Counted from the stretch's first letter, positions 19,285 to 32,261 are shown. The stretch: 34,709 nucleotides of DNA from Ramlibacter aquaticus (GCF_015159745.1 NZ_JADDOJ010000042.1:1-34709); one strand, 5' to 3'. Notes: a model not told the origin generated them from the letters alone. Program-made: numbers and translations.

Positions 19285-21113
19285 GCACCAGACAGATCCG
19301 CAACATCGCCATCATCGCCCACGTGGACCACGGCAAGACGACCATGGTCGACCAGCTGCTGCGCCAGTCCGGCACCTTCGCCGAGCACGAGAAGGTGGTC
19401 GACACCGTGATGGACAACAACGCCCTCGAGCGCGAGCGCGGCATCACCATCCTGGCCAAGAACTGCGCCGTCAGCTGGAAGGGCACCCACATCAACATCG
19501 TGGACACCCCCGGCCACGCCGACTTCGGCGGTGAGGTGGAGCGCGCCCTGTCCATGGTGGACAGCGTGGTGCTGCTGATCGACGCCCAGGAAGGCCCGAT
19601 GCCGCAGACCCGCTTCGTCACCAAGAAGGCGCTGGCCCTGGGCCTGCGCCCCATCCTGGTGGTGAACAAGGTGGACAAGCCGGGCGCCGCGCCCGACAAG
19701 GTCGTCAACGCCGCCTTCGACCTGTTCGACAAGCTGGGCGCCACCGACGAGCAGCTGGACTTCCCGGTGGTCTACGCCTCCGGCATCAACGGCTGGTCCT
19801 CGCTGGAGCAGGGCGGCCAGGGCGAGCAGTGGGGCCCCGACATGTCGGCCCTGTTCGACACCATCCTGAAGCACGTGCCGCCGCAGAACGGCGACCCGGA
19901 AGCGCCGCTGCAACTGCAGATCTCCGCCTTGGACTACTCGAGCTTCGTCGGTCGCATCGGCGTCGGCCGCGTCAGCGCCGGCACCATCAAGCCCATGATG
20001 GACGTGCTGGTCATGGAGGGCCCGGACGGCAAGTCCTTCAAGGGCCGCATCAACCAGGTGCTGACCTTCCGCGGCCTGGACCGCGTGCAGGTGACCGAGG
20101 CCGGCCCGGGCGACATCGTGCTGGTGAACGGCATCGAGGACCTGGGCATCGGCGTCACCATCACCGACCCGCTGAACCCGCAGCCCCTGCCCATGCTCAA
20201 GGTGGACGAACCCACCCTGACCATGAACTTCTGCGTGAACACCAGCCCGCTGGCCGGCCGCGAAGGCAAGTTCGTGACCAGCCGCCAGCTGTGGGACCGC
20301 CTGCAGAAGGAGCTGCAGCACAACGTGGCGCTGCGCGTCTCCGACACCGACGAGGAAGGCATCTTCGAGGTCTCCGGCCGCGGTGAACTGCACCTCACCA
20401 TCCTGCTGGAAAACATGCGCCGTGAAGGCTACGAGCTGGCCGTCTCCAAGCCGCGCGTGGTGTTCCGCACCATCGATGGCGAGCGCTGCGAGCCGATCGA
20501 GCTGGTCACCGCCGACGTGGAAGAGCAGCACCAGGGCGGCGTGATGCAGGCCCTGGGCGAGCGCAAGGGCGAGCTGGTGAACATGGAGCCGGACGGCCGG
20601 GGCCGCGTGCGCCTGGAATACCGCATCCCGGCGCGGGGCCTGATCGGCTTCACCAACGAATTCCTCAACCTGACCCGCGGCTCGGGCCTGATCTCCAACA
20701 TCTTCGACGGCTACGAGCCGCACAAGGGCGAGATCGGCGGCCGCAAGAACGGCGTGCTGATTTCCATGGACGACGGCGAGATCTTCAACTACGCCCTGGG
20801 CAAGCTGGACGACCGCGGCCGCATGTTCGTGAAGGCCAACGACCCGGTGTACGAGGGCATGATCGTCGGCATCCACAGCCGCGACAACGACCTGGTGGTC
20901 AACGCCACCCGCACCAAGCAGCTGACCAACTTCCGCGTCAGCGGCAAGGAAGACGCGATCAAGATCACCCCGCCCATCCAGCTCACGCTGGAGTACGCGG
21001 TGGAGTTCATCGAGGACGACGAACTGGTCGAGATCACGCCCAAGAGCATCCGCCTGCGCAAGCGCCACCTCAAGGAACACGAGCGCAAGCGCGCTTCCCG
21101 CGAAGGCGCATAA
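19281..21113 (+). CDS. typA: Ribosome-associated GTPase TypA/BipA
   Basis: A 610-residue translational GTPase of the TypA/BipA family, which binds ribosomes and is important for growth under stress and low temperature. The G domain has AHVDHGKTT (13-21), [14 protein letters not shown] (from 75) and NKVDK (129-133). It is followed by EF-G-like domains II, III and V and the BipA-specific C-terminal domain ([27 protein letters not shown] with basic tail, given here in part). Length matches E. coli BipA (607 aa). The ATG overlaps the truB stop. It is probably the last gene of the rimP operon; the next gene starts 9 bp on and could still be co-transcribed. Confidence 0.96.
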   Translation: MSTRQIRNIAIIAHVDHGKTTMVDQLLRQSGTFAEHEKVVDTVMDNNALERERGITILAKNCAVSWKGTHINIVDTPGHADFGGEVERALSMVDSVVLLIDAQEGPMPQTRFVTKKALALGLRPILVVNKVDKPGAAPDKVVNAAFDLFDKLGATDEQLDFPVVYASGINGWSSLEQGGQGEQWGPDMSALFDTILKHVPPQNGDPEAPLQLQISALDYSSFVGRIGVGRVSAGTIKPMMDVLVMEGPDGKSFKGRINQVLTFRGLDRVQVTEAGPGDIVLVNGIEDLGIGVTITDPLNPQPLPMLKVDEPTLTMNFCVNTSPLAGREGKFVTSRQLWDRLQKELQHNVALRVSDTDEEGIFEVSGRGELHLTILLENMRREGYELAVSKPRVVFRTIDGERCEPIELVTADVEEQHQGGVMQALGERKGELVNMEPDGRGRVRLEYRIPARGLIGFTNEFLNLTRGSGLISNIFDGYEPHKGEIGGRKNGVLISMDDGEIFNYALGKLDDRGRMFVKANDPVYEGMIVGIHSRDNDLVVNATRTKQLTNFRVSGKEDAIKITPPIQLTLEYAVEFIEDDELVEITPKSIRLRKRHLKEHERKRASREGA

Positions 21114-21122
21114 GCACCAGCG

Positions 21123-22004
21123 GTGAAGCTCCGGCACGCCCAGGCCGTCTGGATGATGGTCGCGGTGACCCTGATGTGGTCCACCGCGGGCGTGGTCACG
21201 CGTCACCTGGAGCAGGCCCGCAGCTTCGAGGTCACCTTCTGGCGCAGCTTCTTCACCGTGCTGTCGCTGCTGGTGATCCTGCCGTTCGCGCAGGGGCCGG
21301 GGGTGTGGCGCAAGCTGCGCCATGGCGGCGCCACGCTCTGGCTCTCGGGCCTGTGCTGGAGCGTGATGTTCACCGCCTTCATGGTGGCGCTCACGCTCAC
21401 CAGCGTGGCCAACGTGCTGGTCACCATGGCCATCGGGCCGTTCGTGACGGCCCTGATGGCACGTGCATTCAACGGCCATCGCATCCCCTTGCGGACCTGG
21501 CTGGCCATCGCGGTGGCGGGCGCCGGCATCGCGTCCATGTATGCCGACCAGATCAGCGCCGGCGGACTGGTCGGCACGCTGGTGGCCCTGTGCGTGCCCC
21601 TGGCGGCGGCCAGCAACTGGACGCTCACGCAACGATCGCACAGCCAGGGGCGGGACGTGGACCTGGTGCCCTCGGTGCTGGTCGGCGCCGTGGTCTCGTC
21701 CCTGGTCACCTTGCCGCTGGCCTGGCCCCTGCAGGCCTCAGCGCACGACCTGGTCCTGCTGGGCCTGCTGGGCCTGGGGCAGCTGGCCATTCCCTGCGTG
21801 CTCTGCGTGATGAGCGCCCGGGTGCTGGCGGCGCCCGAGGTGTCGCTGCTGGGGCTGCTGGAGGTGATTTTCGGCATCCTGCTGGCCTGGGTGGGCGCGG
21901 GCGAAGCCCCGGCCGCCTCGGTGCTGGCGGGGGGCGCACTGGTCATCGCCGCGCTGGTGGCGAACGAACTGCTTGGATGGAGTAGACAGAAGGCAACACC
22001 ATGA
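21123..22004 (+). CDS. DMT-superfamily (EamA) permease
   Basis: A 293-residue membrane protein with about ten hydrophobic segments in two EamA halves, the drug/metabolite transporter fold. First-half markers are LMWSTAGVVTRHLE and the FWRSFFTVLSLL helix; the second half includes LAAPEVSLLGLLEVIFGILLA. Substrate cannot be inferred. The start is GTG at 21123, 9 bp after typA, with only a weak ribosome-binding site, so expression may depend on read-through. The stop codon overlaps the start of the next gene (ATGA), so the two are coupled even though their functions look unrelated. Confidence 0.87.
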   Translation: MKLRHAQAVWMMVAVTLMWSTAGVVTRHLEQARSFEVTFWRSFFTVLSLLVILPFAQGPGVWRKLRHGGATLWLSGLCWSVMFTAFMVALTLTSVANVLVTMAIGPFVTALMARAFNGHRIPLRTWLAIAVAGAGIASMYADQISAGGLVGTLVALCVPLAAASNWTLTQRSHSQGRDVDLVPSVLVGAVVSSLVTLPLAWPLQASAHDLVLLGLLGLGQLAIPCVLCVMSARVLAAPEVSLLGLLEVIFGILLAWVGAGEAPAASVLAGGALVIAALVANELLGWSRQKATP

Positions 22005-23083
22005 GCGAAGTCATCGCACAGATCCACGGCCGTGCCGGCCTCATCACCCTGAACCGTCCCAAGGCGCTGAATGCGCTCTCGCTGCCCATGCTGCGCGACA
22101 TCACCGCCGCGTTGCTGGCCTGGCGCCACGACGACCGCGTCGAGGTGGTGGCCCTGCGGGGCGAGGGCAAGGAGGGGCCCTTCGGCGCCTTCTGCGCCGG
22201 CGGCGACATCCGCTTCTTCCACCAGGCCGCGCTGGCCGGCGACCCGCGGCTGGAGGATTTTTTCAGCGAGGAATACGCGCTCAACCACCTGGTGCACGTG
22301 TATCCCAAGCCGCTGGCCATCTTCATGGACGGCATCGTGATGGGCGGCGGCATGGGCCTGGCCGGCCATGGCCGCGCCCGCCGCACGCTGCGCATCGCCA
22401 CCGAGCGTACGAAGATGGCCATGCCCGAGACCAACATCGGCCTGTTCCCGGACGTGGGCGGCGGCTACTTCCTCTCGCGCTGCCCCGGCCACATCGGTGA
22501 ATACCTGGCGCTCACCGGCCATGTCATCGGCGGCGCCGACGCGATGGCGGCCGGCCTGGCCGACACGGTGCTGGCCGCGCAGGACCTGCCGGCCCTGTGG
22601 CAGCAGCTGGGGGCGGACGGCGCCGCCGCGCTGGCCGCCGTGCCGGTGCTCACGCCCGAACCCGGCGTGCTGGCCGCCCAGCGCGGCGACATCGACCGCA
22701 TCTTCGGCCTCCCCACGGTGAAGGCCATCGTGGACGCGCTGGAGGCGGACGGGGGCCTGTGGGCCCACGAGACGGCCCAGGTCCTGCGCAAGCGGTCGCC
22801 GCTGATGCTGCACGTGGTGCTGGAGCAGGTGCGCCGTGCGCGTGCCATGGACCTGGCCGAGGAACTGCGCATGGAACGGGGCCTGGTGCGGCGCTGCTTC
22901 AGCCTGCGCCCCGGCGCGGCGTCGGAAACCGTGGAAGGCATACGCGCACTGGCGGTCGACAAGGACCACAGCCCCCGCTGGAACCCGGCCCGCATCGAGG
23001 ACGTGAAGGCGGAAGACTGGCAGGCCTTCTTCGAGCCGGTGTGGCCGGCCGCCGCGCATCCGCTGCGCGACCTGGTGGGCTGA
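22001..23083 (+). CDS. Enoyl-CoA hydratase/isomerase family, probable 3-hydroxyisobutyryl-CoA hydrolase
   Basis: A 360-residue crotonase-fold enzyme. Rather than a standard hydratase (about 260 aa), its length and motifs fit the 3-hydroxyisobutyryl-CoA hydrolase group, which releases 3-hydroxyisobutyrate from its CoA ester in valine breakdown. Markers are LNRPKALNALSLPMLRDI, the oxyanion segment FCAGGDIRFF, VMGGGMGLAGHGR, and MPETNIGLFPDVGGGYFLSR with Glu143 and Asp151 at the expected catalytic positions. The C-terminal ECH_2 region is complete. It is translationally coupled to the upstream permease. No other valine-pathway gene is adjacent, so a related acyl-CoA substrate remains possible. 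Confidence 0.88.
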   Translation: MSEVIAQIHGRAGLITLNRPKALNALSLPMLRDITAALLAWRHDDRVEVVALRGEGKEGPFGAFCAGGDIRFFHQAALAGDPRLEDFFSEEYALNHLVHVYPKPLAIFMDGIVMGGGMGLAGHGRARRTLRIATERTKMAMPETNIGLFPDVGGGYFLSRCPGHIGEYLALTGHVIGGADAMAAGLADTVLAAQDLPALWQQLGADGAAALAAVPVLTPEPGVLAAQRGDIDRIFGLPTVKAIVDALEADGGLWAHETAQVLRKRSPLMLHVVLEQVRRARAMDLAEELRMERGLVRRCFSLRPGAASETVEGIRALAVDKDHSPRWNPARIEDVKAEDWQAFFEPVWPAAAHPLRDLVG

Positions 23084-23125
23084 GGGACAGAGATTGCCGG
23101 GTCCGCCCGGCGGAACGGATTCGGC

Positions 23126-23142
23126 GGCGCCCCCGCGGCGCC
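23126..23142. terminator. GC hairpin between convergent genes
   Basis: GGCGCC, a 5-nt loop, then GGCGCC form a 6-bp stem in the 64-bp gap between the convergent hydrolase gene and smpB. A smaller TCCGC/GCGGA hairpin lies at 23102-23114. Neither has a T-run, so a terminator role is tentative. Confidence 0.3.
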
Positions 23143-23147
23143 CCGCG

Positions 23148-23621
23148 TCAGCGGTGCTTGCTCTTCATGAAGCGCTCGACCTCGCGCTTGCCTTCGCGGT
23201 CCTTGATGGTGTCGCGCTTGTCGTGCTCGGCCTTGCCCCGGGCCAGCGCGATCTCGCACTTCACGCGGCCGCCTTTCCAGTGCAGGTTGAGTGGCACCAG
23301 GGTGTAGCCGCGCTGCTCCACCTTGCCGATCAGGCGCCGGATCTCGTCCTTGTGCATGAGCAGCTTCTTGGTGCGCACCGAGTCCGGGTTGACGTGCGTG
23401 GAAGCCGTCTTCAGGGGGTTGATCTGGCAACCGATGACGTACAGCTCGCCGTCCTTGATCACCACGTAGCCGTCGGTGAGCTGGACCTTGCCCTCCCGCA
23501 GGGCCTTCACTTCCCAGCCCTGCAGGACCATGCCGGCCTCGTACTTCTCCTCGAAGAAGTAGTTGTACGAGGCCTTGCGGTTCTCGGCGATGCGGCTGGG
23601 GCTCTCCGGCTTCTTGGACAT
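23148..23621 (-). CDS. smpB: SsrA (tmRNA)-binding protein SmpB
   Basis: A 157-residue SmpB, the partner of tmRNA in rescuing stalled ribosomes and tagging truncated proteins. Family blocks: [57 protein letters not shown], and [19 protein letters not shown] leading to the basic C-terminal tail that enters the mRNA channel. Length matches E. coli (160 aa). It is divergent from ratA with 59 bp between starts, the usual smpB/ratA arrangement. The tmRNA gene itself is not in this window. Confidence 0.97.
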   Translation of the reverse strand: MSKKPESPSRIAENRKASYNYFFEEKYEAGMVLQGWEVKALREGKVQLTDGYVVIKDGELYVIGCQINPLKTASTHVNPDSVRTKKLLMHKDEIRRLIGKVEQRGYTLVPLNLHWKGGRVKCEIALARGKAEHDKRDTIKDREGKREVERFMKSKHR

Positions 23622-23652
23622 GGGCTGACAGGTGGGGGCAGGGCCGCGTCAC

Positions 23653-23658
23653 TACAAT
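23653..23658 (+). promoter_or_regulatory. Probable -10 box of the ratA-rnfH pair
   Basis: TACAAT lies 22 bp before the ratA ATG. A CTGACA element at 23625-23630 would be 22 bp away, too far for a standard promoter, so only the -10 is supported. The transcript would have a leader of about 16 nt. Confidence 0.45.
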
Positions 23659-23680
23659 GCCGCGGGGCCGCCGATTGTCC

Positions 23681-24121
23681 ATGAAAACCGTCCACAAGTC
23701 CGTCCTGATCTGGTACAGCGCCTCGCAGATGTTCGAGCTGGTCACCGACGTGGCCCGCTATCCCGAGTTCCTGCCCTGGTGCGACCGCGCCCGTGTCCTA
23801 GCGGAGACGGGGGACGAGATGCGGGCGGAGGTGGGCATCGCCTTTGGCGGCATACGCCAGACCTTCACCACCCAGAACCAGCACCTGGAAGGCCGCGAGG
23901 TGCGCATGGCCCTGGTGGACGGGCCGTTCTCGCGGCTGGACGGGCAGTGGCGCTTCAGCCCCGTGGGCGAGTCCGCGGACGAGGCCTGCAGGGTGGAACT
24001 GGAACTGCACTACGGCTTCGACAACATGGCCTTGTCGGCCCTGGTCGGGCCGGTGTTCGACAAGATCGCCGGCAGCCTGGTGGACGCCTTCGTCAAGCGG
24101 GCCGAGCAGGTCTATGGCTGA
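23681..24121 (+). CDS. ratA: RatA/Coq10-type START-domain protein
   Basis: A 146-residue single-domain protein of the polyketide cyclase/START fold (Coq10/RatA). Markers are [36 protein letters not shown] and [21 protein letters not shown] cut to its core. E. coli RatA was described as a toxin that blocks ribosomal subunit association, while homologues bind ubiquinone-like lipids; which applies here is unknown. The ATG at 23681 is the conserved start. It overlaps rnfH by 8 bp and diverges from smpB, the arrangement seen in many proteobacteria. Confidence 0.9.
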   Translation: MKTVHKSVLIWYSASQMFELVTDVARYPEFLPWCDRARVLAETGDEMRAEVGIAFGGIRQTFTTQNQHLEGREVRMALVDGPFSRLDGQWRFSPVGESADEACRVELELHYGFDNMALSALVGPVFDKIAGSLVDAFVKRAEQVYG

Positions 24122-24491
24122 CGCCGGCGCAACGGGCCAGCGGCCCGCGGACCTCGAGACCCCGGATGACATGCTCGACGTCTGCGTGGCCTGGTCACCG
24201 GGGCCGCGCCAGGTCGAGGAACGGACGCTTCGCCTTCCGGCTGGCAGCCGGGTGGCCGACGCGCTGCGCGCCAGCGGCGTGGGCTCGCGACTGCCCGCGC
24301 AGGCGCTCGATGCCATGGAGGTCGCGGTCTGGGGCCGCAAGGCGGCGCTGGACCAGCCCCTGCGCTCCCGGGACCGGGTCGAGCTGTTGCGCGAGCTGCG
24401 CGTGGACCCCAAGGTGGCACGCCGCGAGCGCTTCAGCCGCCAGGGCGCACGCGCCGCCGGGCTGTTCGCGAAGAAACCGAAAAAGGCTTGA
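24114..24491 (+). CDS. rnfH: RnfH/RatB family protein
   Basis: A 125-residue protein with the RnfH (UPF0125) ubiquitin-like fold. Recognisable blocks are [56 protein letters not shown] and [18 protein letters not shown]. Family members are usually about 90-110 residues, so the first 19 residues may be a true extension or the start may be the ATG at 24171. The called ATG at 24114 overlaps ratA by 8 bp. Function is not established; the neighbour ratA is its normal partner. The 87 bp that follow (24492-24578) hold no gene. Confidence 0.85.
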   Translation: MADAGATGQRPADLETPDDMLDVCVAWSPGPRQVEERTLRLPAGSRVADALRASGVGSRLPAQALDAMEVAVWGRKAALDQPLRSRDRVELLRELRVDPKVARRERFSRQGARAAGLFAKKPKKA

Positions 24492-24578
24492 GCAGGGCCC
24501 CGGGCGAGGGGGCAGGCCGGGTGGCGAGCGACCTTCCCGAGCCGCGTCAGCGGCCGGAACGCCGGGCGGCCCCTGCGT

Positions 24579-25079
24579 TCACAGGCACTCGTGGGCGATC
24601 ACGGCGTCCAGGCGGCGGCCTTCGGCCTCGCGCTGGGCGTCGTCCAGGAACTCGCGTTCGCCCTTGTCGTTGGTCTGGGCGATGCGCACACCGGAATCCA
24701 GGGCGGCCTTGCCGCGGCGGGCGCGCTGGCAGTTGTCGGCCTTGATGCGGGCGTTGGCTTCCTCCTGGGCGTGGCGCTTCTCGTCGGCGGCCGCCTGCAG
24801 CTGCTTCTTCTTGTCTTCCAGGTCCTTGTCGCGGCCGGTGGGCCGGGGCGCCGCGGCCGGCTGCGCCGCAGCGGCGTCGGAGGCGGCCTGCGCGGCCTGG
24901 GCGGCCTCGGCGGCGGCGAAGCGGCCGGGGCGTTTCAGCACGCGGTTGGCGGGAACATCGGCGGGCGGGGCCTGGTCGCTGAAGACCTTGCGGCCGTCCT
25001 TGTCGACCCACTGCCATTGGGCAAAGGCGGGCGCGGCGGCGACCAGGGCGATCAAGGCACAAAAACGTAGCAGTTGCAT
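24579..25079 (-). CDS. Exported DUF4124-domain protein
   Basis: A 166-residue secreted or periplasmic protein. A signal peptide covers residues 1-20 (ending APAFA before QWQWVD). The DUF4124 motif follows at once ([22 protein letters not shown]). An Ala-rich linker (about 53-80) and a charged helical region (85-112) follow, then a C-terminal segment with two cysteines (Cys117 and Cys165) that could form a disulphide. Function of the domain is unknown. The frame extends upstream, but the signal peptide fixes the ATG at 25079. It is divergent from guaB with 67 bp between starts. Confidence 0.85.
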   Translation of the reverse strand: MQLLRFCALIALVAAAPAFAQWQWVDKDGRKVFSDQAPPADVPANRVLKRPGRFAAAEAAQAAQAASDAAAAQPAAAPRPTGRDKDLEDKKKQLQAAADEKRHAQEEANARIKADNCQRARRGKAALDSGVRIAQTNDKGEREFLDDAQREAEGRRLDAVIAHECL

Positions 25080-25119
25080 GGCGGCCCAGTGTAGCGAGAA
25101 GCCCTTCCATGGGCCAGCG

Positions 25120-25125
25120 TACAAT
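25120..25125 (+). promoter_or_regulatory. Probable -10 box of guaB
   Basis: TACAAT is located 21 bp before the guaB ATG, with GGAG at 25136-25139 as ribosome-binding site. No convincing -35 box is found 16-18 bp upstream. No PurR-like operator is obvious. Confidence 0.45.
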
Positions 25126-25146
25126 GCCGTTTTTGGAGCTTGCCCC

Positions 25147-26616
25147 ATGCGCCTTCTTGGTAATGCGCTCACCTTCGACGATGTGTTGCTGGTGCCTGCG
25201 TTCTCCCAGGTCCTTCCCAAGGACACCTCCCTCGCGACCCGACTGTCGCGGAACATCACGCTGAACCTGCCCCTGGTTTCAGCGGCGATGGACACCGTGA
25301 CCGAGGCCCGCCTCGCGATTGCCATCGCCCAGGAGGGCGGTATCGGCATCGTGCACAAGAACCTCACGGCCAAGCAGCAGGCCGCCGAAGTGGCGCGCGT
25401 CAAGCGCTACGAATCCGGCGTGCTGCGCGACCCGGTCGTCATCACGCCCCAGCACACCGTGCGCCAGGTGATGGACATGTCCGAGCAGCTGGGCATTTCC
25501 GGGTTCCCGGTGCTGGACGGCGGCAAGGTGGTGGGCATCGTCTCCGGGCGCGACCTGCGCTTCGAGACGCGCTACGACATCCCGGTCAGCCAGATCATGA
25601 CCCCGCGCGAGAAGCTGATCACCGTGCGTGAAGGCACCTCCCCGGCAGAAGCCAAGGCGCTGTTGAACAAGCACAAGCTGGAACGCCTGCTGGTGATCAA
25701 CGACGCCTTCGAGCTCAAGGGCCTGATCACCGTCAAGGACATCACCAAGCAGACCAGCTTCCCGAACGCCGCGCGCGATGCCGCCGGGCGCCTGCGCGTG
25801 GGCGCGGCGGTGGGCGTGGGCGAAGGCACCGAGGAGCGCGTCGAAGCGCTGGTGAAGGCCGGCGTGGACGCGATCGTGGTCGACACGGCCCACGGCCACA
25901 GCAAGGGCGTGATCGAGCGCGTGCGCTGGGTCAAGCAGAACTACCCCCATGTGGACGTGATCGGCGGCAACATCGCCACCGGCGGCGCGGCGCGCGCGCT
26001 GGTGGAGGCGGGTGCCGACGCCGTCAAGGTCGGCATCGGCCCGGGCTCCATCTGCACCACCCGCATCGTGGCTGGCGTGGGCGTGCCGCAGATCACCGCC
26101 ATCGACAACGTGGCCACCGCCCTGCAGGGCACCGGCGTCCCGCTGATCGCGGACGGCGGCGTGCGCTACTCGGGCGACATCGCCAAGGCCATCGCGGCCG
26201 GCGCCAGCACCGTGATGATGGGCGGCATGTTCGCCGGCACCGAAGAGGCGCCGGGCGAGGTCATCCTCTACCAGGGCCGCAGCTACAAGAGCTACCGCGG
26301 CATGGGCTCCATCGGTGCCATGCAGCAGGGCAGCGCCGACCGCTACTTCCAGGAAGCCACCACCGGCAACCCGAACGCGGACAAGCTGGTGCCCGAAGGC
26401 ATCGAGGGCCGCGTGCCCTACAAGGGCTCCATGATCTCCATCGTGTTCCAGCTCGCCGGCGGCGTGCGTGCGGCGATGGGCTACTGCGGCTGCGCCACCA
26501 TCGAGGACATGCGCAGCCAGGCCGAGTTCGTGCAGATCACGGCGGCTGGCATGCGTGAGAGCCACGTGCACGACGTGCAGATCACCAAGGAAGCGCCGAA
26601 CTACCGCGCGGACTGA
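25147..26616 (+). CDS. guaB: Inosine-5'-monophosphate dehydrogenase
   Basis: A 489-residue IMP dehydrogenase, the NAD-dependent and committed step from IMP to XMP in guanine nucleotide synthesis. N-terminal [19 protein letters not shown] is followed by the catalytic (beta/alpha)8 barrel, interrupted by two CBS domains at about 93-205 ([40 protein letters not shown]). The active-site loop [13 protein letters not shown] contains catalytic Cys303. The mobile flap and the C-terminal CGCATIEDM segment are present. Length matches E. coli GuaB (488 aa). guaA, which takes the next step, lies downstream on the same strand but is separated by a toxin-antitoxin module. Confidence 0.97.
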   Translation: MRLLGNALTFDDVLLVPAFSQVLPKDTSLATRLSRNITLNLPLVSAAMDTVTEARLAIAIAQEGGIGIVHKNLTAKQQAAEVARVKRYESGVLRDPVVITPQHTVRQVMDMSEQLGISGFPVLDGGKVVGIVSGRDLRFETRYDIPVSQIMTPREKLITVREGTSPAEAKALLNKHKLERLLVINDAFELKGLITVKDITKQTSFPNAARDAAGRLRVGAAVGVGEGTEERVEALVKAGVDAIVVDTAHGHSKGVIERVRWVKQNYPHVDVIGGNIATGGAARALVEAGADAVKVGIGPGSICTTRIVAGVGVPQITAIDNVATALQGTGVPLIADGGVRYSGDIAKAIAAGASTVMMGGMFAGTEEAPGEVILYQGRSYKSYRGMGSIGAMQQGSADRYFQEATTGNPNADKLVPEGIEGRVPYKGSMISIVFQLAGGVRAAMGYCGCATIEDMRSQAEFVQITAAGMRESHVHDVQITKEAPNYRAD

Positions 26617-26636
26617 TCCCCGTCGCAGGCCGGAAT

Positions 26637-26703
26637 TCTGGCCATATTCGCCAGAGTTGGCCTGATTGATTAAAATCTGGCCAACTTTTCTATTTGGGCC
26701 AGA
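26637..26703 (+). promoter_or_regulatory. Palindromic operator/promoter of the toxin-antitoxin module
   Basis: Three nested inverted repeats fill the 90-bp gap before the antitoxin: TCTGGC/GCCAGA (26637-26655, 7-nt spacer), GTTGGCC/GGCCAAC (26656-26685, 16-nt spacer) and TCTGGCC/GGCCAGA (26676-26703, 14-nt spacer). All share the core GGCCA/TGGCC. An A/T-rich TAAAAT (26671-26676) sits between the arms of the second repeat and fits a -10 box. This layout fits antitoxin-toxin autorepression. The ribosome-binding site of the antitoxin is unclear. Confidence 0.65.
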
Positions 26704-26706
26704 CTC

Positions 26707-26976
26707 ATGCAGACCGTCCCCGTGCACCAGGCCAAGGACCGTTTCTCCGCCCTGCTGCAAGCGGTGGAAGAGGGCGAGGAGATCGTGATCACCCGCCACG
26801 GCAAGAAGATCGCCCGCATCGTGCGCGAGACCGAGGCGCCGCCCGACGAGGCCGAGCGTGAACGCATCCGCAGGGAGGCGATCGCCGAGCTGGAGGCGTT
26901 CCGGGCCAAGGTCAAGCCCGCGGTTCCGGGCTATTCGGACTGGAAAACCCTGCGCGACCTGGGCCGCAAATACTGA
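26707..26976 (+). CDS. Phd/YefM-type antitoxin
   Basis: An 89-residue antitoxin of the Phd/YefM fold. The N-terminal DNA-binding part has the hallmark VPVHQAKDRFSALLQAVEEG, then EEIVITRHGKKIARIV. The acidic/helical C-terminal half (ERIRREAIAELEAFRAK) ending YSDWKTLRDLGRKY would wrap the toxin. It is expected to bind the inverted repeats directly upstream and repress its own operon. Its stop overlaps the toxin start by one base (TGATG), the typical coupling that keeps antitoxin in excess. Confidence 0.92.
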   Translation: MQTVPVHQAKDRFSALLQAVEEGEEIVITRHGKKIARIVRETEAPPDEAERERIRREAIAELEAFRAKVKPAVPGYSDWKTLRDLGRKY

Positions 26977-27398
26977 TGAAACCCATCGTCATCGACGCCT
27001 CGGCCAGCGCCGCCTGGGTCATGCCCGACGAGCGGAACCCGGCCGCGGACGAGCTGTACCTGCAAGCCCGCACGGAGAAGGACCGCTTCCACGCGCCTGC
27101 GCTCTGGCCGTGGGAGATGGGCAACATGATGGTGATGGGCGTTCAGCGTGAGCGCATCACCGCTGATGAAGTCGACGCCGGCCTGGCCTTGGTGGCCGGC
27201 GCCCATGTCACGGTGGAGCCACCGCCGGACCGGCACCGGCAGGCCCAGGTCGCACGGCTGGCCCTCGCCCACGGCCTCACCTACTACGACGCCGCCTACC
27301 TGGAGCTGGTGCTGCGCCTGAACGGCCAGCTCGCCTCCCACGACCAGCAACTCCTCGCCGCCGCCCGCGCCTGCGGCATCGTCTGCCTCAGCTTCTGA
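26976..27398 (+). CDS. PIN-domain toxin (VapC-like ribonuclease)
   Basis: A 140-residue PIN-domain protein. The four acidic residues expected to bind Mg2+/Mn2+ are all visible: Asp7 (VIDASAS), Glu47 (WPWEMGN), Asp105 (TYYDAAYLEL) and Asp123 (ASHDQQLL). VapC toxins are site-specific endoribonucleases that cut tRNA or rRNA; the target here is unknown. It is paired with a Phd-type antitoxin, a common combination. Nothing indicates inactivation. It ends 9 bp before guaA, so guaA may receive transcription from the toxin promoter. Confidence 0.92.
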   Translation: MKPIVIDASASAAWVMPDERNPAADELYLQARTEKDRFHAPALWPWEMGNMMVMGVQRERITADEVDAGLALVAGAHVTVEPPPDRHRQAQVARLALAHGLTYYDAAYLELVLRLNGQLASHDQQLLAAARACGIVCLSF

Positions 27399-27407
27399 GA
27401 CTTCGCC

Positions 27408-29021
27408 ATGCAACACGACAAGATCCTCATCCTCGATTTCGGCTCCCAGGTCACCCAGCTCATCGCGCGCCGCGTGCGCGAGGCGCACGTGTACTGCGAG
27501 GTGCATCCCTGCGACGTCAGCGACGACTGGGTGCGCCAGTGGGCCGCCGACGGCAAGCTGCGCGGCGTGATCCTCTCCGGCAGCCATGCCAGCGTGTACG
27601 AGGAGAGCACCGACAAGGCGCCGCCCGCGGTGTTCGAGCTGGGCGTGCCGGTGCTGGGCATCTGCTACGGCATGCAGACCATGGCCCAGCAGCTGGGCGG
27701 CAAGGTGGAGGCCGGCCACAAGCGCGAGTTCGGCTTCGCGGCCGTCCGGGCCCGCGGCCACACCGAGCTGTTGCGCGACATCGCCGACTTCACCACCGAC
27801 GAGGGCCACGGCATGCTCAACGTCTGGATGAGCCACGGCGACAAGGTCACCGAGCTGCCGCCCGGCTTCAAGCTCATGGCCTCCACCGAGAGCTGCCCCA
27901 TCGCCGGCATGGCCGACGAGGCGCGCCGCTTCTACGCGGTGCAGTTCCACCCCGAGGTGACGCACACCGTGCAGGGCCACGCCATCCTGGAGCGCTTCGT
28001 GCGGGGCATCTGCCAGGCGCAGCCGGACTGGGTCATGCGCGACCACATCGCCGAAGCGGTGGAGGCGATCCGCCAGCAGGTCGGGGACGAGGAGGTGATC
28101 CTGGGCCTGTCGGGCGGGGTCGATTCCTCGGTCGCGGCGGCGCTGATCCACCGCGCCATCGGCGACCAGCTCACCTGCGTCTTCGTCGACCACGGCCTGC
28201 TGCGCCTGAACGAAGGCGACATGGTGATGGACATGTTCGCCGGCAAGCTGCACGCCAAGGTGATCCGCGTCGATGCCAGCGACCTGTTCCTGGGCAAGCT
28301 GGCCGGGGTGAGCGACCCGGAGGCCAAGCGCAAGATCATCGGCGGGCTGTTCGTGGACGTGTTCAAGGCCGAGGCGGCCAAGATCAAGGCGAGCCACGCG
28401 CGCCATGTGGCCTGGCTGGCCCAAGGCACCATTTACCCAGACGTGATCGAATCCGGTGGCGCCAAGAGCAAGAAGGCCGTCACCATCAAGAGCCACCACA
28501 ACGTGGGCGGCCTGCCCGAGCAGCTGGGGCTGAAGCTGCTGGAGCCGCTGCGCGACCTGTTCAAGGACGAGGTGCGCGAGCTGGGCGTGGCCCTGGGACT
28601 GCCGCCCGAGATGGTCTACCGCCATCCCTTCCCCGGCCCGGGCCTGGGCGTGCGCATCCTGGGCGAGGTCAAGCGCGAATACGCCGACCTGCTGCGCCGC
28701 GCCGACGCGATCTTCATCGAGGAACTGCGCAAGCACGTGGACCCGCACTCGGGCAAGAGCTGGTACGACCTCACCAGCCAGGCCTTCACCGTGTTCCTGC
28801 CGGTCAAGAGCGTGGGCGTGATGGGCGACGGCCGCACCTACGACTACGTGGTGGCGCTGCGCGCGGTGCAGACCAGCGACTTCATGACCGCCGACTGGGC
28901 CGAGCTGCCGTACGCGCTGCTGAAGAAGGTGTCCAGCCGCATCATCAACGAGGTGCGCGGCATCAACCGGGTGACCTACGACGTGAGCAGCAAGCCGCCG
29001 GCGACCATCGAGTGGGAATGA
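27408..29021 (+). CDS. guaA: GMP synthase (glutamine-hydrolysing)
   Basis: A 537-residue two-domain GMP synthase, converting XMP to GMP with glutamine and ATP. The class I glutamine amidotransferase domain has the triad Cys86 (GICYGMQ), His181 and Glu183 (FHPEVTHT). The ATP pyrophosphatase domain begins with the P-loop LSGGVDSSV (about 233-241), and the C-terminal dimerisation domain carries [21 protein letters not shown] in part. The [10 protein letters not shown] stretch replaces the more usual SGGP motif, which I believe is normal in Burkholderiales. The only gap to the toxin gene is 9 bp, and no promoter is obvious there. Confidence 0.97.
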   Translation: MQHDKILILDFGSQVTQLIARRVREAHVYCEVHPCDVSDDWVRQWAADGKLRGVILSGSHASVYEESTDKAPPAVFELGVPVLGICYGMQTMAQQLGGKVEAGHKREFGFAAVRARGHTELLRDIADFTTDEGHGMLNVWMSHGDKVTELPPGFKLMASTESCPIAGMADEARRFYAVQFHPEVTHTVQGHAILERFVRGICQAQPDWVMRDHIAEAVEAIRQQVGDEEVILGLSGGVDSSVAAALIHRAIGDQLTCVFVDHGLLRLNEGDMVMDMFAGKLHAKVIRVDASDLFLGKLAGVSDPEAKRKIIGGLFVDVFKAEAAKIKASHARHVAWLAQGTIYPDVIESGGAKSKKAVTIKSHHNVGGLPEQLGLKLLEPLRDLFKDEVRELGVALGLPPEMVYRHPFPGPGLGVRILGEVKREYADLLRRADAIFIEELRKHVDPHSGKSWYDLTSQAFTVFLPVKSVGVMGDGRTYDYVVALRAVQTSDFMTADWAELPYALLKKVSSRIINEVRGINRVTYDVSSKPPATIEWE

Positions 29022-29035
29022 GCCCCGGCCTGTAG

Positions 29036-29041
29036 CAGAAT
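29036..29041 (+). promoter_or_regulatory. Possible -10 box close to the paiB-like gene start
   Basis: CAGAAT ends 7 bp before the ATG, which would give a leaderless or nearly leaderless transcript, as suggested for yejA. No -35 element is recognisable. Confidence 0.25.
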
Positions 29042-29048
29042 CGGCGGC

Positions 29049-32207
<3,159 letters not shown>

Positions 32208-32241
32208 GGTTCCCGCGGGCAGAGCCGGCGGAGGCGGTGAG

Positions 32242-32257
32242 GCCGGGCGGACCCGGC
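32242..32257. terminator. Hairpin between convergent ldcA and small gene
   Basis: A perfect 6-bp GC stem (GCCGGG/CCCGGC) with a 4-nt CGGA loop lies in the 54-bp gap between convergent genes. It lacks a T-run; position suggests a bidirectional terminator. Confidence 0.35.
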
Positions 32258-32261
32258 GGCG

